DNA of 64,000 nt from an uncultured Campylobacter sp. (GCF_963518785.1 NZ_CAUQKJ010000007.1:1-64000); one strand, 5' to 3'; positions 44,302-54,304 are shown, counted from the first letter of the stretch. A program made the numbers and translations. The notes: a model not told the origin generated them from the sequence alone.

Positions 44302-44623
44302 AATTTCAAAACTTTGCGTTCGCGAAGGGCTCTTGCTTCAGAAATTTCAAACGCTAGATATCGCTAGCTTCACGCGCTCGCGCTCATACGGCGCATATTT
44401 CGGCGTGGATCTAAAAAGCTACAACGTCCTTTTGTTTATGCGCGACGCAAAGTCTCGCTTTGTAATGCGCGACGCGGAATTTCTGCTATCGCTCGCAAGC
44501 GGCATTAGCGCAAGCCTAGGCAAGGTCGTGAAAAAGCGCGCGCTGTTTTACAACTCGCAAATGTGCTCTAAAAGTGCGAAATTTTTAAAAGAAAACGGAT
44601 TTAGCCTCTATGCTTTTGTGTGA
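44291..44623 (+). CDS. Small conserved-looking protein of unknown function
   Basis: About 110 residues. Begins inside the end of the lipoprotein gene (ATG 44291; a TTG one codon earlier is possible) and overlaps coaX by 14 bases. Mixed alpha/beta look with SYGAYFGVDLKSYNVLLF and FLLSLASGISASLGK. No signal peptide, no motif I can name. Tight packing between two real genes argues it is expressed. Confidence 0.55.
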   Translation: MLDKISKLCVREGLLLQKFQTLDIASFTRSRSYGAYFGVDLKSYNVLLFMRDAKSRFVMRDAEFLLSLASGISASLGKVVKKRALFYNSQMCSKSAKFLKENGFSLYAFV

Positions 44624-45230
44624 CGTAGGAAATTCCAGGGTTAAATTTTATAAAGGCGGTGTAACGCAAAGTATGCCCGTAGCGGAGTTTATGCGGTACG
44701 AGCCGAAGGAGCGAATTTTTTTCATTAGCGTCAATGATAGTGTGAAAAAAAAGCCGAAAAACCCTCTGTTTGTCGATCTGGCGCCGCACTTTGAGCTAAA
44801 AACCGCCTACCGCGGGCTTGGGATCGACCGCATAGCGGCGTGCTCGGCGGTGACGACGGGCATCGTCGTCGATGCGGGCAGCGCGATCACCGTGGATTTG
44901 ATGTTTAGAGGTTCACACTTAGGCGGATTTATAATGCCCGGCATTAGTACGCTTTTAAAGTCGTTCGCAAGCATCGCGCCGGTGCTGGATGTGACGCTTT
45001 CAACCAATATCGATCTGGACCCGCTACCGCAAAAGACCGTAAACGCCGTAAACTACGGGATTTTAAAGCCTATCGTGCTTACTATCGAAAACATCGCGGG
45101 CAATAATAAAATTTACTTCACGGGCGGCGACGGAGCCTATCTGATGCGGTATTTTCGCAACTCGATCTACGAAAAGGATCTGATCTTTAAATCGATGGTG
45201 AGCTTAATCGCAAAAAAGGGGCTCGCATGA
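44610..45230 (+). CDS. coaX: Type III pantothenate kinase
   Basis: First step of coenzyme A synthesis. 206 residues of the ASKHA fold: MLLCDVGNSRVKFYKGG at the N-terminus (phosphate-1), the RGLGIDRIAACSA segment near residue 70, VVDAGSAITVDLMF near residue 85 (phosphate-2), GGFIMPGI near residue 108 and the adenosine motif IYFTGGDGAYL near residue 168. Slightly short but complete. Overlaps hisG by 4 bases. Confidence 0.9.
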   Translation: MLLCDVGNSRVKFYKGGVTQSMPVAEFMRYEPKERIFFISVNDSVKKKPKNPLFVDLAPHFELKTAYRGLGIDRIAACSAVTTGIVVDAGSAITVDLMFRGSHLGGFIMPGISTLLKSFASIAPVLDVTLSTNIDLDPLPQKTVNAVNYGILKPIVLTIENIAGNNKIYFTGGDGAYLMRYFRNSIYEKDLIFKSMVSLIAKKGLA

Positions 45231-45838
45231 TAACCATAGCCCTACCAAAAGGCCGCATAGCCGACGATACGCTTAAAATTTTTAAAACCATTTTCGGGCT
45301 TGATTTTGCTTTCGAAGATCGCAAACTCATAATGCAAGAGGGCGATTTTAAATTCCTCTACGTCCGCAACCAAGATATCCCTACTTACGTTATGGAAGGT
45401 GCGGCGGATATCGGCGTAGTGGGGCTTGACGTGCTTGAGGAACATCGCCCCGATGTGCTTACGCTGCTCGATCTTAAAATCGGAAAATGCCGCGTCTGCG
45501 TGGGCGTGCATGCGGGCACCAGGCTAAACTACGGCGCTCCGAGCCTAAAAATCGCTACGAAAATGCCCAACATCACGCGCGAATACTTCGCCTCAAAAGC
45601 GGTCGCCGTAAATATCATCAAACTCTACGGCTCGATCGAGCTAGCCCCGCTCATAGGGCTTGCCGACGCTATCGTCGATGTCGTGGAGACCGGCGCTACT
45701 ATGAAGCAAAACGGGCTGCAACCCGCAGAAACCGTAATGCAAAGCTCGGCGCACCTCATCGCAAACAAAAACAGCTTCGTACTAAAACGCGATGAAATTT
45801 TAAACCTGCGAGATAAACTAGCCCGCACGATCGCCTAA
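45227..45838 (+). CDS. hisG: ATP phosphoribosyltransferase, short (HisZ-dependent) form
   Basis: First enzyme of histidine synthesis. 203 residues: ITIALPKGRIADDTLKIF at the start, GAADIGVVGLDVLEEH near residue 60, and the PRPP loop DAIVDVVETGATMKQNGL near residue 150. It stops before the ACT-like regulatory domain that long forms (about 290-300 residues) carry, so a separate HisZ partner should exist elsewhere in the genome. Other histidine genes are not in the window. Confidence 0.92.
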   Translation: MITIALPKGRIADDTLKIFKTIFGLDFAFEDRKLIMQEGDFKFLYVRNQDIPTYVMEGAADIGVVGLDVLEEHRPDVLTLLDLKIGKCRVCVGVHAGTRLNYGAPSLKIATKMPNITREYFASKAVAVNIIKLYGSIELAPLIGLADAIVDVVETGATMKQNGLQPAETVMQSSAHLIANKNSFVLKRDEILNLRDKLARTIA

Positions 45839-46017
45839 CGCTCGCTTACCTGCCGCACGGTATTTGCGACCAGCGCGGCGCACTTCCGTAAATCATCATT
45901 GCTCGTCTCGGCGCTGTCGTTTAAAAATCGCCGTTGCAGATAGAATTTTGCGGCGGCAATCGTGCTTCTTAAATTTAAACCAGATTGGAAATTTGATTTA
46001 TCAAGAAGCGGAGGCAC
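45835..46017 (-). CDS. Short ORF at the hisG 3' end, uncertain
   Basis: A 60-codon minus-strand frame with GTG start overlaps the hisG stop by 4 bases. Composition is protein-like (helical, for example NLRSTIAAAKFYLQRRFL), and its codons suit this genome. It has only a weak ribosome site and no known family, so it could be a remnant or chance frame. Confidence 0.25.
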   Translation of the reverse strand: MPPLLDKSNFQSGLNLRSTIAAAKFYLQRRFLNDSAETSNDDLRKCAALVANTVRQVSER

Positions 46018-47235
46018 TTTACCTAGCCATACAGCGTAAAATTTTAAAATTCTGTCGCTACAAATTTTAAAATTTGGCCTAAATTTACAGTTCGCGAAAT
46101 TTCAAAATACAAAACTCCACGGCGCAGAATTTCAAAATTCTAAAATCCCGCTTCACAATTTCACGTCGTAAAATTTAAAATTCTCGCGAACTCTAAATTT
46201 GAGCTCAAATTCCAGCGGCTTGGAAACGGCAGAATTTCTGAATTTCAACTCGCTAAATTTCGCCGCTCAAAATCGTGCAAAATTTAATCGGCGCTACTCT
46301 TTAAGCATAGGAAGCAGCTTGCGCAAAAATTAAGATGCTAGCCGTCCGCATCGCAGCGACGTAGAACTCCACAAGCCCCGCGTGCAAGACGATCCCTGGC
46401 TGCAGCGACATTTGAAAAACTGCTTCATAAGGCTTACAAAGCCCGCACAAGCAGCATTATCACCTATATTTTCGGGCAGGACAAACACGCTTAGCGCGAT
46501 CAATATATATATAGCGCAAAAAATTCCAAATATAATCGTTTAATAATTTTGATAAATTTTGGATTTAAGACAGGTTGCATCCCGGCGCCTAGCTCGGCTC
46601 GAGCCCGGTCCGCGCTAGCCTGATTTTTTCGGGCACCGTTTGCTCGCCAGCTTTGTTTCGGATTTTTTCTGCACGTCTTGAGTCCGTTTTTGCGTGCTTT
46701 ACTAAATTTGCTCGGCGAAATTTTACCACGATAAAATTTTACGTAGTAAAGCTATACCTAAAATTTCAAATCCACTAAAGTTTAAAATTTTAAAGCTGCG
46801 TGGAGATTTGCCAAAGTAAGGCTTCGCAAAAATTTAGCTCGAAATTTAAAAACGCTCATGCCGTTTGTCGTACCGCAGGTAGACCAGCGCGACAATATAA
46901 TTCATGCTCTACCAAGGTACGGCGAGCTGTTATTGTGATAACTCAAGCGGTGCTACAAGCCTCACCAACGCAATAAAGCAAAATAGGTCTATGTTTTCAA
47001 TCTAAGGCACATAGAATTCCGCCGCAATAAATTTAGATATCACGGACGATCTGTATAGTTTTGGTTCTTACATGTAGCACAGTAAATTTTGCACGCGACA
47101 AATTTTGGAACAAACAGCTTGCCTCTTATCGCAACAGCGCCAAAGCCTAGGCTCTATGCGCGCTCAGATACCTCTTACGTGCGGCGACAGGCAAGAATAA
47201 AATTTAACCGATCCAGCGCGGCGAGAGAGCCGCAC
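45839..47235. other. 1.4 kb without an intact gene
   Basis: Densely filled with AAATTT/GGAATTT-type words in 46.0-46.3 and 46.7-46.9 kb. At about 46310-46500 on the minus strand a protein-like stretch (ALSVFVLPENIGDNAACAGF, then after a shift of frame LQPGIVLHAGLVEFYVAA) suggests a decayed membrane-protein gene. Other short frames are not credible. No RNA gene seen. Confidence 0.45.
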
Positions 47236-50200
47236 CTACGCCGCTATGATTTCACGTACCTTTTCGGTAAAGCTATCGCTCACGATGTATTCGGTCGGAT
47301 AAACGAGCACCTCGCTACCGTTGCGGATCCGCAGAATCAGCCGCTTGGTGTTTTTTAGCGCCGTGTCGCAAAAGGCGAGGTGGTAAATTTTATAAATTTT
47401 CTCGCGGCTAAGCTCGCCTAAGCTTAGCTCGAACTCGAAATCCTGCGCGTTTTTGCGCTGTGCCTCGCGCTCTTTGCGCGCCTTAAGGGCAGGATCCTCC
47501 GCAGTAAACCCGCTCCTTCGCTCCGCGAAATTTCCTCCGCCGAAGCTGCCAGCTCGTTCGCCACCAAAGTTTCTGCTGGAGCCGAAATTGTCGCCACTAA
47601 AGCCCTCACGCTCCCTACCGCCGAAACCTCGCACCTTACTAGGCACGTAGCCGTCGATATTTTGCGCGGCATCTAGAGTTAAAATTTCATCCAGATAAAT
47701 TTGATATTTGCCGCCGTAAGGGGATGTGTTTTTGCTAAGCCGCACCCAAAACGCCATCGGACGCTCCAGCGCGTCATCGTTCAGCGATGCGACCGCCTCA
47801 TAAACCTCGCCGAACGCGCTCATCTCGAAGCTCCCAGAAAGATCGAGCACCGTGACGTTTGCCATCTGCTTGCCCGATTTGGTCGTGCGCGAAAAAACGT
47901 TTTCGATCTTGCCGACGCATAAAATTTTAACACCCGCGCCACCGTCGTCCACTAGCTCGCCGAATTCGCTGGATTTGGTGTATGAAATGCTGCCGAGCTC
48001 TGAGGCATAGGCTCTTAGCGGATTTTCGCCCAAAAATACTCCCGCGCGCGGACGGAAGCTCGCATCGCGGGCGTTTTGCAGGCTCATCATCGAAAGAAAC
48101 GATAGCTGATACGCCGCGCCGCCGACTGCGCTTTTTGAAATTTTAATCATAAAAGCGTACGGGCGTTCCCTCTCCTGTGGGCTTAAGTTTTCGATCGCCT
48201 TTAGCGCGTTATCGAACACCGCTAGCTCGAAGCTGCCGTGCAGATCAAGCACGTTTAAAATCCCCATTTTTTTGCCCGTTTTCGTCATGCGCGTGGACAG
48301 ATCCTCGATCCGCCCTACGCTAAGTACCTCGGCGCTATCGCCCTCGATCTCGCTAAACGCCGAGGATAGCGTATAGTCGATGCCTTCCATCTCCTCTTTA
48401 TAATCATCCAGCGGATGCCCCGAGAGATACACGCCCACGGTCTGCTGCTCAAATTTTAAAATTTCGCCCTGCGGAAATTCCTTATCGGTATCGACGAAGC
48501 TTACACTCATGCCGCTCGTCATATCCTCATCCTCGCCAAAAAGCGAGCTCTCGGCGTCCTTTTTAATCTCGGTGATCTTTTTCATCACGTCTAGGATATT
48601 TTCCATATTTTGAATCATCGCTAATCGACTCTTGCCTAGACAATCCATCGCGCCTGCGTAGATCAGCGACTCGATGACCTTTTTATTGACGCGGAAATTA
48701 TCCACACGCGAAGCAAAATCGTCGATACTTTGAAATTTAGCCTCGCTTTGAAGCTCTAAGATATTCTCGATCGCAGCACCGCCCACGCCCTTGATCGCGC
48801 CTAGGCCGTAGATGATCGAGGTGCCCGATTTGGAGTTTTCGTCGTCCACGACGCTAAAGCCTCTTAAGCTTTGATTGATCGACGGCGGCAAAAGCCCGAT
48901 GCCTAGGCGGCTAGCCTCGTCGATATATTTTGAAATTTTATCGGTGTTGCCCTCCTCCGAAGTAAGCAGCGCCGCCATAAACTCCGCAGGATAGTAGGTC
49001 TTAAGATAGGCCGTTTGAAAGGTGATCATCGAATACGCCGCAGCGTGGGATTTGTTAAAGCCATAGGAGGCAAATTTCATAATCAGATCAAATAGCTCAT
49101 CCGCCTTAGCTACGTCAAAGCCCAGCTCTTTGGCGCCGTTTAGATACTGTTCGCGCATGTGAGCGAGCTTCTTTTCATCCTTTTTACCCATCGCGCGGCG
49201 CACCAGATCGGCATCGCCCAAGCTAAAGCCGCCCACCTTCTGCACGATCTGCATGACCTGCTCTTGATAGACGATGATGCCATATGTTGGCTCTAAAATT
49301 TCTTTTATCTGCGGAAAAATATAGCTTGCTTTTAGCTCGCCGTGTTTGATCCTGATAAAATCAGGTATTAGATCCATCGGTCCCGGACGGTAGAGCGAGA
49401 TCATCGCGATGATATCCTCGAAGCGGTCCGGGCGCAGGTTCATCGCCAGATCCTGCATGCCCGCGCCCTCGATTTGAAAAATCCCTAGCGTGTTGCCGCT
49501 TTGAATCGTTTTGTAAGTTTGCGGATCGTTAAAGTCTATCTCCTCCCAAACTATGTCGCGATTATAGCGGCGCTTGACGAGCTTGATGGCGTTATCGATC
49601 ACATCGAGGTTTTTAAGGCCAAGGAAGTCAAATTTTATCAGATCGACGTCCTCGAGATAGTTTTTGGTGTATTGCGTTACTAGGCGCGCATCCTCGCCCT
49701 TATCCTGCTTAAATAGCGGCGCTTTGTTCCACAGTGGCTCGTTTGAGATCACCACTCCCGCGGCGTGCATGCCTGCGTTGCGATTTAGCCCTTCAAGGCC
49801 CAGCGCAAACTCCCAAACCTGCTGTGCGATCGGATCTGCGTCGATAAATTCCTTCAGCTTCGGCTCGGCGTCGTAAGCCTGCTTAAGCGTAATGCCGAGC
49901 TTATCGGGGATCAACTTTGCCATCTTATCGGCCTGCGAAAGCGGCATATCGCAGACGCGAGCCACGTCGCGGATGACGCCGCGCGCGAGCAGCTTACCAA
50001 AGGTCGCAACCTGCGCGACATTGTATTTGCCATACTGATCGATGACGTAGTCGATCACCTCGCCTCTACGCGCCTGGCAAAAATCCACGTCGATGTCGGG
50101 CATCGAGATACGCGACGGGTTTAAAAATCGCTCGAAAAGCAGATTATACGGGATCGGATCGAGGTCGGTAATGCGAAGTGCATACGCGCAGATGCTGCCC

Positions 50201-51381
50201 GCCGCAGAGCCGCGACCTGGGCCAACCGGGATATCGTGATCCTTTGCCCAGTTGATGAAATCCTGCACGATAACCATATAGCCCGAAAAATGCATGTTTT
50301 TGATGATGGCAAGCTCCTTTTCCAGGCGCTCGCGATAAATTTCGTGATTGGCGGGATCAATAAATTTAAGGCGCTCTTTAAGCCCCTCGCGGCACAGATA
50401 ATCGAATAAAAAATCATCGTTTGCAAAGCTATATCGCTCATCGGGCTGGGGCAGCGAAAGCCCGAGCCTAGCGGCGTATTCGATCGTAAATTTAAAATTC
50501 GGCGGCGTTGGCGCGTAGTCCTTCTCGTCGAAGGCAAATTTGAGATTGCACTTTTGCACGATCTCGGCGGTATTTTCGATCACTTCGGGGATGTCCGCAA
50601 AAAGCCGCCTCATCTCCTCGTCGCTTTTTACGTAAAATTCTGAAACGACGTGTTTTAGGCGGTCGCCGTCGTTGATCGTCTTGCCCATCGAGATGCACTG
50701 ATAGACGTCGTGAGCCTTGGCGCGGTCCTTGCGCGCGTAGTGAGCGTCGTTCGTGGCGATGATCTTGACGCCGATTTCGCGCGAAAGGCGGATGAGGTCT
50801 TTATCGACATTTAACTGCTCACCGATGCCGTGGCGCATGATCTCAAGATAAAAATCCTCGCCGAAAATTTCTTTATACTCAAGCGCCGCTTTTTTCGCCG
50901 CTTCGTAGCCGCCCGCGCCGCGCTTTAAATTTCGCTCGCTTCTATTTAGATGAAATTCCACCTCGCCCGCTAGGCACGCTGAGGAGCAGATGAGCCCCTC
51001 GCTATGCTCTTTTAAAATTTTTTTGTTGATCCTCGGGTAGTAGTAGAAGCCGTCCAGAAATGCGCGCGAGCTGAGATACATCAAATTTTTATAGCCCGTC
51101 TCATTTTTGGCAAGCAGTATCAAGTGGTAGCGCTGGCGGTCGCTTTTATCGCCGATATCCTCGTGGTTATGCAGATAGGTCTCGATACCAATGATAGGTT
51201 TAATGCCGTGCTTTTTCATCGTCTGATAAAAGTCTATCGCGCCGAACATATTGCCGTGATCGGTGATCGCGCACGCCTTGGTACCGCGGCTCTGCAAAAG
51301 CTCGGCGAGCTCGCTTACTTTATTCGCGCCGTCTAGCAGCGAATACTCGGTGTGAAGGTGCAGGTGGGTGTAGTCGCTCAT
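47236..51381 (-). CDS. dnaE: DNA polymerase III alpha subunit, extended C-terminus
   Basis: Replicative polymerase, 1381 residues (E. coli 1160). N-terminal PHP domain (LHLHTEYSLLDGANKV; DHGNMFGAID), polymerase core with GPGRGSAAGSICAYAL near 385 and PDIDVDFCQARRGEVIDY near 425, then tandem helix-hairpin-helix region. The excess is at the C-terminus: two similar OB-fold-like repeats (about 986-1105 and 1117-1241; SVGRIEDLSTRMTKTGKKM versus CVGKIENVFSRTTKSGKQM), an Arg/Gly-rich linker (about 1251-1291) and a last short domain. Start ATG with AAAGGACC; TATAAT box 27 bases upstream. Lone gene. Confidence 0.94.
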   Translation of the reverse strand: MSDYTHLHLHTEYSLLDGANKVSELAELLQSRGTKACAITDHGNMFGAIDFYQTMKKHGIKPIIGIETYLHNHEDIGDKSDRQRYHLILLAKNETGYKNLMYLSSRAFLDGFYYYPRINKKILKEHSEGLICSSACLAGEVEFHLNRSERNLKRGAGGYEAAKKAALEYKEIFGEDFYLEIMRHGIGEQLNVDKDLIRLSREIGVKIIATNDAHYARKDRAKAHDVYQCISMGKTINDGDRLKHVVSEFYVKSDEEMRRLFADIPEVIENTAEIVQKCNLKFAFDEKDYAPTPPNFKFTIEYAARLGLSLPQPDERYSFANDDFLFDYLCREGLKERLKFIDPANHEIYRERLEKELAIIKNMHFSGYMVIVQDFINWAKDHDIPVGPGRGSAAGSICAYALRITDLDPIPYNLLFERFLNPSRISMPDIDVDFCQARRGEVIDYVIDQYGKYNVAQVATFGKLLARGVIRDVARVCDMPLSQADKMAKLIPDKLGITLKQAYDAEPKLKEFIDADPIAQQVWEFALGLEGLNRNAGMHAAGVVISNEPLWNKAPLFKQDKGEDARLVTQYTKNYLEDVDLIKFDFLGLKNLDVIDNAIKLVKRRYNRDIVWEEIDFNDPQTYKTIQSGNTLGIFQIEGAGMQDLAMNLRPDRFEDIIAMISLYRPGPMDLIPDFIRIKHGELKASYIFPQIKEILEPTYGIIVYQEQVMQIVQKVGGFSLGDADLVRRAMGKKDEKKLAHMREQYLNGAKELGFDVAKADELFDLIMKFASYGFNKSHAAAYSMITFQTAYLKTYYPAEFMAALLTSEEGNTDKISKYIDEASRLGIGLLPPSINQSLRGFSVVDDENSKSGTSIIYGLGAIKGVGGAAIENILELQSEAKFQSIDDFASRVDNFRVNKKVIESLIYAGAMDCLGKSRLAMIQNMENILDVMKKITEIKKDAESSLFGEDEDMTSGMSVSFVDTDKEFPQGEILKFEQQTVGVYLSGHPLDDYKEEMEGIDYTLSSAFSEIEGDSAEVLSVGRIEDLSTRMTKTGKKMGILNVLDLHGSFELAVFDNALKAIENLSPQERERPYAFMIKISKSAVGGAAYQLSFLSMMSLQNARDASFRPRAGVFLGENPLRAYASELGSISYTKSSEFGELVDDGGAGVKILCVGKIENVFSRTTKSGKQMANVTVLDLSGSFEMSAFGEVYEAVASLNDDALERPMAFWVRLSKNTSPYGGKYQIYLDEILTLDAAQNIDGYVPSKVRGFGGREREGFSGDNFGSSRNFGGERAGSFGGGNFAERRSGFTAEDPALKARKEREAQRKNAQDFEFELSLGELSREKIYKIYHLAFCDTALKNTKRLILRIRNGSEVLVYPTEYIVSDSFTEKVREIIAA

Positions 51382-51704
51382 TTTTGGTCCTTTTTTCTGT
51401 TGGAGCGATTATATTAAATTCGGGCTTTAGAAACGGTCAAATTTAATGGAATTTTGGCTTAAATTTCAGCGCGAAATTTTACGAGCAAATTTTGTTACGG
51501 AATTTTATTTCGGAGGTTTTACATTCTGGGTTTTGCGGATTAAATTTTGACAAAATTTTAAGCTTAAAATGCTGTGATGAAATTTTGCTATCGTAAAATT
51601 CCGCCTCGATGGAATTTTGAGCCAACGCAATTCCGCAAAATTCTACGACTTAGATCATCGTAAAATTTTGCGGTTTAGAATTCCGCTTGCAAAGCCTTGC
51701 GGCT
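51382..51704. other. Gap upstream of dnaE, no gene
   Basis: About 320 bases packed with repeated AAAATTTT and GGAATTTT words; contains the dnaE promoter at its start. No reading frame or clear hairpin. Confidence 0.6.
51408..51413 (-). promoter_or_regulatory. Probable -10 box of dnaE
   Basis: Minus strand TTTAATATAATCGCTCC, TATAAT 27 bases before the ATG at 51381. Confidence 0.5.
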
Positions 51705-52385
51705 CTATGATCTTGAGAATTCCACGATCGCTTTGGCAAGCTCTCTAGTAGGATCGACGAAAATTTTATCGCTTTTGATTAACGGCAAAAATAGCGGCAG
51801 CTCAGTGCAGGCAACGACATAAATATCAGCATTGATTTTGCCTAGCAAATTCTCAAAAGCCCCCACGTATTCGGCAGTCTTGCCCGCCTTAACTCCTTTG
51901 TAGATGCAATCCATCAAAATCGCTTGATTTTCTTCGCCAAGCTCCACGCTGATTAGCCCTGCTTCTTTAAGCGGATCGTCGTAAATTTTAGCTTTTTTTG
52001 TACCGATAGTGGCTAGCACAGCTATTTTATGGGCTTTTGGATAACTTTTGCGGATCGCTTTTACGGTGACCTCGGCGATATGAATTAGCGGGATTTCCGC
52101 CGCAGCTTCTACATCGTCTGCGAAAAAATGCGCCGTGTTGCACGCCATCGCAAACGCCTTGCAGCCTGCATTTTTGAGCCTAACGGCACTCTCGCTTAGG
52201 CGCGGAAGCGGATTTTCGCCTTTACCTAAGATAAACGCCGTGCGATCTTCGATCTGCGGATAGCTATCGATTACAAGCGGAATATTTTCTTGATCGCTTC
52301 CCGCAGCAGTCTCTTCTATGATCTTCATATACAGATCCGCACTCGCCAAAGGCCCCATTCCACCGATAATCCCAACTCTTTTCAT
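51705..52385 (-). CDS. Aspartate/glutamate racemase family protein
   Basis: 226 residues of the Asp/Glu racemase superfamily. VGIIGGMGPLASADLYMKI at the N-terminus; catalytic-type Cys in AMACNTAHFF near residue 80 and VVACTELPLFLP near residue 193, both present, so racemisation by two cysteines is likely. Substrate could be Asp or Glu (or another amino acid). It follows a dicarboxylate/amino-acid symporter by 28 bases on the same strand, which fits uptake of glutamate or aspartate for conversion to the D form (inference). Confidence 0.82.
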   Translation of the reverse strand: MKRVGIIGGMGPLASADLYMKIIEETAAGSDQENIPLVIDSYPQIEDRTAFILGKGENPLPRLSESAVRLKNAGCKAFAMACNTAHFFADDVEAAAEIPLIHIAEVTVKAIRKSYPKAHKIAVLATIGTKKAKIYDDPLKEAGLISVELGEENQAILMDCIYKGVKAGKTAEYVGAFENLLGKINADIYVVACTELPLFLPLIKSDKIFVDPTRELAKAIVEFSRS

Positions 52386-52413
52386 AGCTCGTCCTTTTTA
52401 AATTTTACTTGGG

Positions 52414-53730
52414 CTAATTTTCCCACTTACTCATATCCATTTCGTTTTCGCTCTTTGCGACGTAGATCGACGCCACAACATCGCCCGTTACGTTCATCGA
52501 GGTTCGCCCCATATCCAAAATCGCATCAATGCCCAAAATCATTCCGTAAGCGATCGCTACGTTACCGCTTACCTTGACGCCGATAGATTCGAGCACTAAA
52601 AGCAGCATCAGCGCACCAGCTCCCGGAACTCCGGCAGTTCCGATCGCCGCAAGCATCGAAGTGATGATGATCGTGAGGTAGTGGCTGCTATTTAGATCGA
52701 TACCGCAAGCATTAGCGATAAAGAGCGTGCACACGCCCAAATACACGGTCGTGCCGTTCATATTCACCGTAGCACCCACGGGCAAAACAAAGCCGTAGAT
52801 CGCCTTTGGAATTCCCATATCTTCGGCGGTTTGCATCGTAATCGGAAGCGTGCCGTTGGAGCTGCGGGTAACAAAAGCCGTAAGCATCGGCGGACGCACT
52901 TTTTTAAGGAATTTAATCGGGCTAACTCCGATAAGCATACAAATAACACAATAAACCGCAAATACTTGAATCGCAAGTCCTACGTATAGGGTAATCGTGA
53001 CATTTAATAGCGAGCTGAAAGCCTCGATACCGCTTTTATTAAACACTACAAACATTAGCGCAAAAACGCCAATTGGTGCGTATTGCATTACCCAGTGCAC
53101 GACCTTAAACATAATCTCGCTCATTCCGTCGAAAAAATTATAAACCGTATCAGCGGAATTTTTAATACGAGCATCACTACTGTCGCGACAAAACGCAAGC
53201 CCTACGCCAAGAAATAAGCAAAACGCGATGATCGGCAAAATTTCGCCCTTGGCTATGGAATCAAAAGGATTCGTAGGAATTATATTAAGCAAAATTTTAC
53301 TCATACTAGGCGCGTTCGCTGCCTTTTCGACGGCCTTGGACGCATCGCTTAGATCAAGCCCGCTACCTGGAGAAAATACAAACGCACACGCTAGGCCGAT
53401 GACGATCGCAAAAAGCGTAGTTATAGCGTAAAATATGATCGCCTTAACGCCTACTTTGCCCAGGTGCGCGGGCGAGATACTGCTCGTGCCCACGATGAGC
53501 GAGCAGATGATGATAGGCACCATAATCATCTTTAAAAGCCTCACAAAAAGATCTCCCAAAGGCGTTAAAATCGCCACCCACGTGGTATCACCCACCGGCA
53601 TATTTTTAGGTAGTAACATACCAATCGCAGAGCCCAACACTAAAGCGATAATGATGCGCCAAAGCAAGCTTGAGTTAAAATAAAAAGCTAAAATTCCGCC
53701 TTTTTTCGTTTGATTTTCTGACATGGACAT
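52414..53730 (-). CDS. Dicarboxylate/amino acid:cation symporter (DAACS)
   Basis: 438-residue inner-membrane transporter of the GltP/DctA family with about eight spans and re-entrant loops. Motifs: TRSSNGTLPITMQTAEDMG (serine-rich HP1 tip), PVGATVNMNGTTVYLGVCTLFIAN and GVPGAGALMLLLVLESIGV (HP2), DAILDMGRTSMNVTGD at the C-terminus (substrate-binding Asp/Arg/Asn). Substrate is glutamate, aspartate, serine/threonine or C4-dicarboxylate; the co-directional aspartate racemase favours an amino acid. Start at ATG 53730; a second ATG two codons on is possible. Confidence 0.88.
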   Translation of the reverse strand: MSMSENQTKKGGILAFYFNSSLLWRIIIALVLGSAIGMLLPKNMPVGDTTWVAILTPLGDLFVRLLKMIMVPIIICSLIVGTSSISPAHLGKVGVKAIIFYAITTLFAIVIGLACAFVFSPGSGLDLSDASKAVEKAANAPSMSKILLNIIPTNPFDSIAKGEILPIIAFCLFLGVGLAFCRDSSDARIKNSADTVYNFFDGMSEIMFKVVHWVMQYAPIGVFALMFVVFNKSGIEAFSSLLNVTITLYVGLAIQVFAVYCVICMLIGVSPIKFLKKVRPPMLTAFVTRSSNGTLPITMQTAEDMGIPKAIYGFVLPVGATVNMNGTTVYLGVCTLFIANACGIDLNSSHYLTIIITSMLAAIGTAGVPGAGALMLLLVLESIGVKVSGNVAIAYGMILGIDAILDMGRTSMNVTGDVVASIYVAKSENEMDMSKWEN

Positions 53731-53973
53731 CTCCCTGCACTAAGAATTTTAACGGAATTCTACTGCAACTTGCCATAAAATAAAATTTAATCGGTCGCCA
53801 AATGAAAGTTAAATTTGAAAATTCAATCGCGAGCTTAACCAAATTTTAAAGCTGAAATTCTGCGGCAGGCTTTGTCTTTTGAAGTTATGAAGCGGAATTT
53901 CAAAGGAAAAACGACGCTTGAAATTTTATGGAATTTGCGGATTTTGATGCAGTGAAAAGCCGAAATTTTGTGG

Positions 53974-54050
53974 TGGTGGGCTCACTAGGACTTGAACCTA
54001 GGACCATCCGGTTATGAGCCGGATGCTCTAACCAACTGAGCTATGAGCCC
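53974..54050 (-). tRNA. tRNA with CAT anticodon (elongator Met or Ile2)
   Basis: 77 bases including an encoded CCA end. 5' end GGGCTC pairs with GAGCCC before ACCA; the anticodon stem is ATCCGG/CCGGAT around the loop CTCATAA, anticodon CAT; the T arm contains GGTTCAAGTCC. Could be elongator tRNA-Met or the lysidine-modified tRNA-Ile2; initiator is excluded by a paired first base pair. Isolated gene in a gap between the DAACS symporter and the YccF-like gene. Confidence 0.92.
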
Positions 54051-54304
54051 GCCAGCGGTAAAAAAGAAATGTGATTTTACAAAAATAATCTTAAAACGGC
54101 GTTAAAATTCTAACCGCGTAATTTTATGAAACTTAGGCCCACTTAAATCGTGGCTAAATTTCACACCAAAGCGCGCAACTTTATCTGATTTCCGATCAGA
54201 TCACTTTCGTGCGCACAAGGCGGCGTAAATTTAAGACAAAATTTATATAAATTCCAGCTCTTAAATCCGCCGCGATAATCTAATCCGCTCGCAAATCGCG
54301 TAAA

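Noticed and set aside
46500..46560. ATATATATA and TATAAT-like sequences in the hisG-dnaE gap as promoters
   Set aside because: No gene follows in a sensible distance on either strand.
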